From: Pirellulaceae bacterium
GTDB lineage: Bacteria; Planctomycetota; Planctomycetia; Pirellulales; Pirellulaceae
Reading direction: 5' to 3'
NCBI GenBank assembly: GCA_020852965.1
Contig: JADYZV010000185.1
Location: 89,273 to 153,272 of the forward strand
Length of the DNA stretch: 64,000 nt
Positions 57,852 to 64,000 of the stretch are shown here, in pieces; within the stretch, counting starts at the first letter, position 1; each line of letters starts with the position of its first letter. The notes beneath the pieces are model-generated. The model searched no databases. It was given only the letters and a program-made list of their open reading frames with translations, and was not told the origin of the DNA. A program made the position numbers and the translations under genes.

Positions 57852-59849
57852 TCAAAACTGAATTGCATTTGAAGTTTCTGGAAAACCTCGATCTGAAGAT
57901 TTTTCGTTGGATTCTTTTTGTGAATTCGTCGAAGGCGTCACCCTCAAGCCCTCACCATCGATGTAGTCTCGATACCATTGTTCCAGACACATCAAGTTCC
58001 AAATCTTATCGCCATGGTTCCAACGCCCGCTTTCGTGTTCGCAGACCAACGCCCGGATGGCAGTTGATTGAAAGTAGCCGCGTGCGAGCGCAGTGTCTGA
58101 CAACAGTACGTCGCGTACCATCGACTTGAGCGGACCACGGAACCAAGCGTTGAGCGGGACACAGAATCCCATCTTTGGACGAACCTGTAGCTGACGAGGA
58201 ATCATTTGAGCGAAAGTATGTGTGAGCATCGGTTTGGGGACCGAACCATCTTGGTGGCGACAGAAGGGAATCGCCAAAGCTCGTTCCACCACCCGATGAT
58301 CCAAAAAAGGGCTTCGGCACTCTAGGCCGTGAGCCATGCTGGTAATGTCGACCTTTGCGAGTAGATCCGACGGAAGATAGGTCTGCAGGTCGGCTTGCAT
58401 CGCTCGTGAGCTCGGTGATCTGTTTGAACATTGCAACTTTTCAATCAACCAGTCCTCGGGGGTATCTCGAAGCTGGCGACGAAAGTCGACGGACAACAAT
58501 GCGTTTCTACCTACCTGATGAAAGTAGGATACCCAGTGGATGTAACGTTCGTTCGCAGGCCTCCTGAGAAGGCTCATCCTGAATCGCAACTTAGCCAATT
58601 TGGCAAGCTGTCCGTCTGAGCCAGGTAACCACTGCCAAGCCGAGTTAGCCACGACGCTGCGCACGAACTTGGGCAATCGATCAAACTGTCTCAAACGCTC
58701 AATCGTATGATAGCGAGGATATCCGGCGAACAATTCGTCCCCTCCGTCACCGGTGAGCGCAACCTTTACGTAGGCCCGTGTCGCTTTCGCCAAGCCGAAG
58801 GTTGGAATGGCGGAGCTATCCGCAAAGGGTTCGTCGAAATGCAACGTTAGCGTCTGCAACAGATCGGCCGAGGATGGAGTTACTGCCAGTTCTTGATGGT
58901 CTGTTCCTAAATGCACGGCAGCTTGCCGGGCGAAAGGCGTTTCGTCGAATGCCGCTTCTTGGAATCCCATCGAAAACGTCTTGGCCGGATGAGGCAATAA
59001 CTGTTGCATCAATCCAACAATAACGGTCGAATCCATACCGCCAGAAAGAAAGGCCCCAATGGGTACATCGCTTCGCAAACGCAAGCGTACTGCTTGTTCC
59101 AGTTCGTCTCGTAGTTGTTCACGCAATTCATGCACCGGCTGCTCTGATTCGAATTTCCAGTCGGGTTGCCAATAACGTTCGATACTTAATCGTCCGCACC
59201 GATAGATCGCAAAATGCGATGGTGGAAGCTTCTTAATTCCGCAGAACATTGTGCGAGGGTGCGGGACATACCCGAAGGTGAGATACTGATTGAGCGCCTC
59301 TATGTCTACCTCGCGGCGAATTCCTGGTGCATGTTGTAGGATCGCCTTGATCTCGCTGGCAAACAGGAGTTGGTCATCCACATGGCGATAGACCAGCGGC
59401 TTTTGCCCCATTCGGTCCCGTGCCAAGAACAGAACTTGTTGTCGAGCGTCCCAGATGGCGAATGAAAACATCCCGCGAAGCCGGTGAAGGCATTGAGGCC
59501 CGAGCTCTTCGTAGAGATGAACAATGGTCTCAGTATCGGTATCGGTTTGAAAGCAATGACCGCGAGCCTGCAATTCGTGCCGCAGCTCTCGGTAGTTGTA
59601 GATTTCCCCATTGAACGTAATCCATACCGTTCCGTCTTCATTGGCAAGTGGTTGTCGCCCTCCCTCCAGGTCAATGATGGCGAGACGACGATGGCCCAAT
59701 GCAACCCCCGTGCCGTTTGGATTCTGCTTGGCGTAGGTGCCGCGCCCATCCGGTCCGCGATGTCGCAATACGTCTGTCATTGCGTCGAGCGTCTGAGCCG
59801 AAATGCTCCGCCGCTTCTCATTCCACACAACACCAACAATACCGCACAT
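57852..59849 (-). CDS. asnB: Asparagine synthase (glutamine-hydrolyzing)
   Basis: MCGIVGVVWNEKRRSISAQTLDAMTDVLRHRGPDGRG; SGGMDSTVIVGLMQQ; LTGDGGDELFAGYPRY; GLECRSPFLDHRVVE. Confidence 0.96.
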   Translation of the reverse strand: MCGIVGVVWNEKRRSISAQTLDAMTDVLRHRGPDGRGTYAKQNPNGTGVALGHRRLAIIDLEGGRQPLANEDGTVWITFNGEIYNYRELRHELQARGHCFQTDTDTETIVHLYEELGPQCLHRLRGMFSFAIWDARQQVLFLARDRMGQKPLVYRHVDDQLLFASEIKAILQHAPGIRREVDIEALNQYLTFGYVPHPRTMFCGIKKLPPSHFAIYRCGRLSIERYWQPDWKFESEQPVHELREQLRDELEQAVRLRLRSDVPIGAFLSGGMDSTVIVGLMQQLLPHPAKTFSMGFQEAAFDETPFARQAAVHLGTDHQELAVTPSSADLLQTLTLHFDEPFADSSAIPTFGLAKATRAYVKVALTGDGGDELFAGYPRYHTIERLRQFDRLPKFVRSVVANSAWQWLPGSDGQLAKLAKLRFRMSLLRRPANERYIHWVSYFHQVGRNALLSVDFRRQLRDTPEDWLIEKLQCSNRSPSSRAMQADLQTYLPSDLLAKVDITSMAHGLECRSPFLDHRVVERALAIPFCRHQDGSVPKPMLTHTFAQMIPRQLQVRPKMGFCVPLNAWFRGPLKSMVRDVLLSDTALARGYFQSTAIRALVCEHESGRWNHGDKIWNLMCLEQWYRDYIDGEGLRVTPSTNSQKESNEKSSDRGFPETSNAIQF

Positions 59850-59870
59850 AGCCAGGACTACTTGTGGCTC

Positions 59871-60593
59871 TCAACCAATGGATGGAGACGATTGCGGAAC
59901 GACACACCTACGCGGACCTGGCAAACTCGATCCGTAGGCAGCCACCTGCTTTACGACGCGGGCGGGCACACCAATGGCGATGCAGTGAGCCGGGATCGGT
60001 TTCGTGACTACGGCTCCCGCTCCGACAATCGCACTGATGCCAACGTCCGCCATGACAATGGCTCCAGCTCCAATCCAAGCTCCGTTTCCGATCCGCACTC
60101 GATGATAGATTTGCGGCTGCATATGCATTGTCTCGCCTGGATTGGCAGGTCCATGCTCTCTGCCGCCGCTTAGGATTTGCACGTGGTCGGCCAGCATGAC
60201 CTCTTCCCCGATTTCAGCGAATCCGATGGAGCAGAAGCGTCCGATGTATGCGCGATTGCCGACGCTGGCCTGCGGCATAGAAACAACACTCAGCCACCCA
60301 AAATGTACGTCCTGTCCACAATGCGAGATCGTCCAACGATAGAATGCTTGGCGAGCCAATACGCCGCGCATTCCCGGTATGCGCGCGATCGACTCGCTCG
60401 CCAGTCGAAACGCTTCGTCCCCCATAATCATGCGCATTAGACGCATGACTCCCAGACGCGGCAATGCGCATAGCGCAAATGCCGTCTGCAAACAACGCTT
60501 GGCCAGTAGGAATGTCGTGGTACGAGGCTGCCGCAGCTTAGTGATGAAATCAGCTTGCGTGGGAGATTGCATGGGACTGATCGACCTAGGCAA
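59871..60593 (-). CDS. Hexapeptide-repeat acyltransferase (WcaF/polysaccharide type)
   Basis: VGNRAYIGRFCSIGFAEIGEEVMLADHVQILSGG; RIGNGAWIGAGAIVMADVGISAIVGAGAVVTKPIPAHCIAIGVPARVVK. Confidence 0.9.
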   Translation of the reverse strand: MPRSISPMQSPTQADFITKLRQPRTTTFLLAKRCLQTAFALCALPRLGVMRLMRMIMGDEAFRLASESIARIPGMRGVLARQAFYRWTISHCGQDVHFGWLSVVSMPQASVGNRAYIGRFCSIGFAEIGEEVMLADHVQILSGGREHGPANPGETMHMQPQIYHRVRIGNGAWIGAGAIVMADVGISAIVGAGAVVTKPIPAHCIAIGVPARVVKQVAAYGSSLPGPRRCVVPQSSPSIG

Positions 60594-61365
60594 GTGCGTG
60601 CAGTTCGTCGATCAATCGCTTTAAAGCGTCCCGTTGAGGTCCCTCGCCGGCGATTCGCAGGACGCATCGGAGTCCGTCCGAATTCAATTCTGCGACTGCG
60701 CGAATCAGTAGATCAAAGCCTTTTTCGATCGAGAGCCGTCCCATCGCGCCCACAACTAGCGCCTGGCCGGACGAACTGCGTGAAGCCAAGCGTGGCGTTG
60801 CACATTGGAAGGCATCGACGTCAATGGCGTTAGGGATCAGATGGCATCGCGGAGGGGGAACACCACATTTCAAACACGACTTGTACAAATCGTCTGAAAC
60901 GCAGATCACCGCATCATACCGCGATAGGCAGCAGCGGTCGATCGCGTAGTAAATCGGTGTTCGGCTAGTATGTTCAACCCAACCATGAACGGTCGTGACC
61001 AACTTTAGTGGGCAGAATTGGGTCACGATCAGCCCCAATGCGTTACTTTTGTAATCATGTCCATGCCAGATGGCCACCTTTCGCTGACGGCAGTGACGGA
61101 TCAATTCCGTCAGGACGCGCCAATCCCATGCACCTCGATCGGCGATCGAGATCAATTCTGCTTGGGCTTCTGCAGCGCGCTGCCGTAGTCGCTCGAAGCC
61201 CTGGTCGGCAGGAGGGTGCATGTAGGCGCACGAGCAGCGATAGCCTAATGGACGTAGGAAACGCGGTGAATGGAGAATCGTTTTCTCAGGTCCTCCGCCG
61301 TAGCCAGTTACCCCTCTGACGTGAAGCACCAGTGGGCAGCGATCATCTGTGTTCAATTGCAGCAT
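60586..61365 (-). pseudogene. C-terminally truncated GT4-family glycosyltransferase
   Basis: LVLHVRGVTGYGGGPEKTILHSPRFL...VAIWHGHDYKSNALGLIV...IPNAIDVDAF...VVGAMGRLSIEKGFDLLIRAVAEL...RIAGEGPQRDALKRLIDELHALA*; ends before the expected EGxxxxxLEAMA region. Confidence 0.8.
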
Positions 61366-63763
61366 AACCTTCACGCACCGTATCTTGAATGCAAGACCAG
61401 TCAAAGCGGCTGACGACGAAGTCGCGCGCGGCCCTACCCAGCGCGCGCCTTCGATTTGGGTCTGCCAAAAGTTCGTCCACGCACCTGGCAAAATGCGCGG
61501 GAGAATCTGCCAAGAGCAACTCCTTCCCATCGGTGACGGGAATACCTTCCGCGCCTCTCGAAGTCGACACCACGGCTTTCCCCATCGCAAACGCTTCCAA
61601 AATCTTGAGTCGAGTGCCACTCCCTTGCTGGAGCGGTACTACAAAAAGTTGGCTTTGATGCACGAAGGGACGGACGTCATCCACTTCACCAATCACTAGG
61701 ACTCGTTGCCCATCATGCAGCGCGCGAACTCGAGCTGCAGGGCGACGACCAACAATTCGCAGCTTCACTCCACTCGTGCCGATTCTTGGCAGCACGTCTT
61801 TACAGAAAAATGCCATTGCCTGTTCGTTCGGAAAATAGTTCATGGCACCTGTGAAAATCAGTGAATCCTCTTCCTCGTAGTGGCCGAGTTGCGGTTGGAA
61901 ATACAGGCAGTTCACTCCATTGGCGGCTACTCTGTAGACGGCCTTGGAGCTCATTTCAACGCGTGACCAAGGCAATCCTTCGTATTGAACCAGAGCGGTG
62001 CGAACGCAGTTGCCTACTGCGACAACTCGATCGCATCTTCCGAGCAACATTTTGTTAGCCCATACTCGTTTAGCGCGCCGATAGTCAGGGTAGTCACGGC
62101 CATGCTCGGTGAACACGATGGGAAATCGCAATCGCAATATGCGAGCCATCGACGAATAGAAGAAAGCCGCATATTGATGCGCATGAACCAACTTCACATC
62201 GTGCAATCGAAAGAACGCCGCCAGTTTGCATACGCAGCGAGCGTCAAATCCCGGCTGTCGATCAAGAACAACTATTTCAAAGCCCGCCGCGCGCATTTCT
62301 GATCCCATGGATCCCAGGGCGTCTAAGCATGCGATGACGACTCGATACGTATCCTGACAACGTTCCGCAAAAGCTCTGGCGAGTAATTCGGCTCCTCCCA
62401 CATTGAGAGAGTGCAAAACGTGGCACAAGGTCGTTTCGATATAACCCTGTTGAAGAGCAATCCCCAGGGGGCGGGTGCAGTTACGAGTCGGGAATGCCAT
62501 CAACTGTTGCCAAGCCCTATCGAGCAGATCTTCCCCGCGCCTGCGAAAGGCGTTGTGCTGCTTCATGGTTGTGGCGAGTTGAGCTGCGCACAAAAGGACA
62601 TTCCCTTTTCGCAAGTCTTGAGCGGCCCAAGTCTCGGTAGGGTATTCCAACTGCGATGCCTTATCTAGATAGAGTTGTTCGTTGGTCGTCATCCAGTCTG
62701 CATAGTGCAATAGTGCCGCTCGACAGTATTCTCGACATGCTGAAAACTCACCTACGCCTGTGGTGAGCTGCCAAACTCGTGCAAGACTCTGCAGTTGAAC
62801 GGTGTACGACCATCGCCGTTCGACATCGAGAAACTGCTTGGAGTCTAATTCGTCATAGGGATGAATTGTCCGCCGAATCAGCTCTTCCGCCTTCCAGAGA
62901 TGCTGCCTGTCTCCACTGACTAGCCAGCCGTCCATCAGGCAATTGATCGAGTTGCCAACCCCACGACCAGGCAGGTGGTCTTCAGGCGACCGCGTGCAAC
63001 TTGCCGCTCCCGTCGGCGATTCGCTGACGACTCCCAAAAGGTGCTGTGACCCATCGTCCATGACTGCGACCCACTTGGCCAATTCGAGCACGGCTTCCCG
63101 CGCTCGCCGATCTCCCGTCAGGTAGTAGTAAAGTAGTAGCCCCGAAGAATAGTTGTGCTCGTTCGATGGACCTCCGCCTTGAGTTGGACTTGCTTTGCCA
63201 TTCATTTTCCTGGAGTAACTTCGATGGCCGCTGGTCGCTGCGTCTTGATAGTGGGCGGTGTGCCAGAACAGCCCTCCCGAATAGGCTGATTTGTCCTGAT
63301 CCGTATGATATATATCGATGTCCATGATGTGCCGCGCCAAAGGCTCTGCCAGTTTCCACCAACGGACATCTCCGCTCCCCAGGTAACAGATCAACATACT
63401 GTGCAGCAGGTCATATTGATTGTTGTTGTGAGAGATTACCGGTTTGGTTCCTTGATAGTGAAGGTTCTCGTGATCTGCCCAACTATCTCCGTAATTGCGC
63501 CAGCCGTACTCGTCAATCTCCTCTCGTTTAGCGAAGAAACAGTGCTTTCCTTCTAAGGCCTCCGACATCAAACACCGAAGCTCATTGCGATGTGGCATCG
63601 TGGGGGAAGTGAAAAACGAGATCGCACCACATTCAGCAATCGATCGTGGATCAAGAGTCACCTTGAGCGGCGAATGCGTCCAATCCAATGCAGCATGAGA
63701 CGAACTCCCCCCCAGTCCGAACTGAAGCCAAACGTCGCGAGTCCACTCCGGGATGTAGCACAC
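61343..63763 (-). CDS. Chimeric ORF: central barrel of a PcRGLX/RIFT-barrel-like protein + GT4 N-terminal part + C-terminal part of another GT4 glycosyltransferase
   Basis: WRNYGDSWADHENLHYQGTKPVISHNNNQYDLLHSMLICYLGSGDVRWWKLAEPLARHIMDIDIYHTD...; then TLCHVLHSLNVGGAELLARAFAERC...; then SLIFTGAMNYFPNEQAMAFFCKDVLPRI...VVPLQQGSGTRLKILEAFAMGKAVVSTSRGAEGI. Confidence 0.75.
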   Translation of the reverse strand: MCYIPEWTRDVWLQFGLGGSSSHAALDWTHSPLKVTLDPRSIAECGAISFFTSPTMPHRNELRCLMSEALEGKHCFFAKREEIDEYGWRNYGDSWADHENLHYQGTKPVISHNNNQYDLLHSMLICYLGSGDVRWWKLAEPLARHIMDIDIYHTDQDKSAYSGGLFWHTAHYQDAATSGHRSYSRKMNGKASPTQGGGPSNEHNYSSGLLLYYYLTGDRRAREAVLELAKWVAVMDDGSQHLLGVVSESPTGAASCTRSPEDHLPGRGVGNSINCLMDGWLVSGDRQHLWKAEELIRRTIHPYDELDSKQFLDVERRWSYTVQLQSLARVWQLTTGVGEFSACREYCRAALLHYADWMTTNEQLYLDKASQLEYPTETWAAQDLRKGNVLLCAAQLATTMKQHNAFRRRGEDLLDRAWQQLMAFPTRNCTRPLGIALQQGYIETTLCHVLHSLNVGGAELLARAFAERCQDTYRVVIACLDALGSMGSEMRAAGFEIVVLDRQPGFDARCVCKLAAFFRLHDVKLVHAHQYAAFFYSSMARILRLRFPIVFTEHGRDYPDYRRAKRVWANKMLLGRCDRVVAVGNCVRTALVQYEGLPWSRVEMSSKAVYRVAANGVNCLYFQPQLGHYEEEDSLIFTGAMNYFPNEQAMAFFCKDVLPRIGTSGVKLRIVGRRPAARVRALHDGQRVLVIGEVDDVRPFVHQSQLFVVPLQQGSGTRLKILEAFAMGKAVVSTSRGAEGIPVTDGKELLLADSPAHFARCVDELLADPNRRRALGRAARDFVVSRFDWSCIQDTVREGYAAIEHR

Positions 63764-63870
63764 GGATCTGTGCCTCGGGCAATCGCCATCGCTCGCGAAG
63801 CAATTGGGCCGTGTTCCGGCTGTTGGCGATGCAGTACTCGGCCTTGGCCAAGACGCGCTTCACTAAAAAA
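63651..63870 (-). pseudogene. Fragment of a further GT4 glycosyltransferase, adjoining an IS-like terminus
   Basis: VKRVLAKAEYCIANSRNTAQLLRERWRLPEAQIRVLHPGVDSRRLASV then out-of-family tail. Confidence 0.65.
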
Positions 63871-63873
63871 GTA

Positions 63874-64000
63874 TGTCATTTTGCGCTTTAAACGGGACCA
63901 TCATTTTGCGCTTCAAACGACACCAGTTTTGGTCGTTTGTTGAATAAGCTTCGATTTGGTATCGTTTGCCCGCCTTGGTCTACTCTATTCTTCGGCAGGC
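63874..64000. mobile_element. Probable end of an IS21-like insertion sequence (rest beyond window)
   Basis: TGTCATTTTGCGCTTTAAACGGGACCATCATTTTGCGCTTCAAACGACACC: terminal TG and duplicated internal TCATTTTGCGCTTYAAACG subrepeat, typical of IS21-family ends. No transposase visible. Confidence 0.4.

Noticed and set aside
61366-61620. N-terminal 85 aa of the 344-aa ORF
   Set aside because: Overlaps the chimeric gene out of frame and has no glycosyltransferase-like sequence; start moved to MLQLNTDDRCPLVLHVRG.

Overview
This 64 kb chromosomal window looks planctomycete-like (Pirellulales-like). That assignment is inference, based on a DUF1080-type protein, an LEPR-XLL-like N-terminal motif, an isochorismatase-ThuA fusion, GxSxG-degenerate AXE-like hydrolases and long structured intergenic regions. 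Most of 2.5-51.9 kb is intact, ordinary coding sequence: TPR/ExbB/ExbD, YhaN/YhaO-like DNA repair pair, squalene-cyclase-like membrane protein, MutM, AI-2E transporter, FtsY, porin, M48 peptidase, Tpx, RRM protein, free-standing RNAP alpha-CTD, UvrD/PcrA helicase, DevBCA-like ABC exporter with a cNMP-domain-fused ATPase, YidD, polysaccharide-type tyrosine kinase plus ExeA-like ATPase, transaldolase, nitroreductase, gamma carbonic anhydrase. Two things stand out. (1) The intergenic DNA carries several families of small hairpin repeats in which loop and flank are constant while the stems differ and co-vary (a CTTGC-loop family, a GTAGC-stem-loop family, a GTAGTGGA...GAGTCC family and long perfect palindromes ending CCATCC/GGATGG). 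One family is amplified into a 55-bp-period tandem array. (2) The right end (52-64 kb) is a patchwork of decayed or chimeric genes. It has frameshifted sensor kinase and surface-protein genes, and an exopolysaccharide region in which fragments of glycosyltransferases and a PcRGLX-like protein are fused or truncated, ending at an IS21-like terminal repeat at the window edge. No rRNA, tRNA or CRISPR was recognised. All assignments come from reading motifs by eye; no database search was possible.
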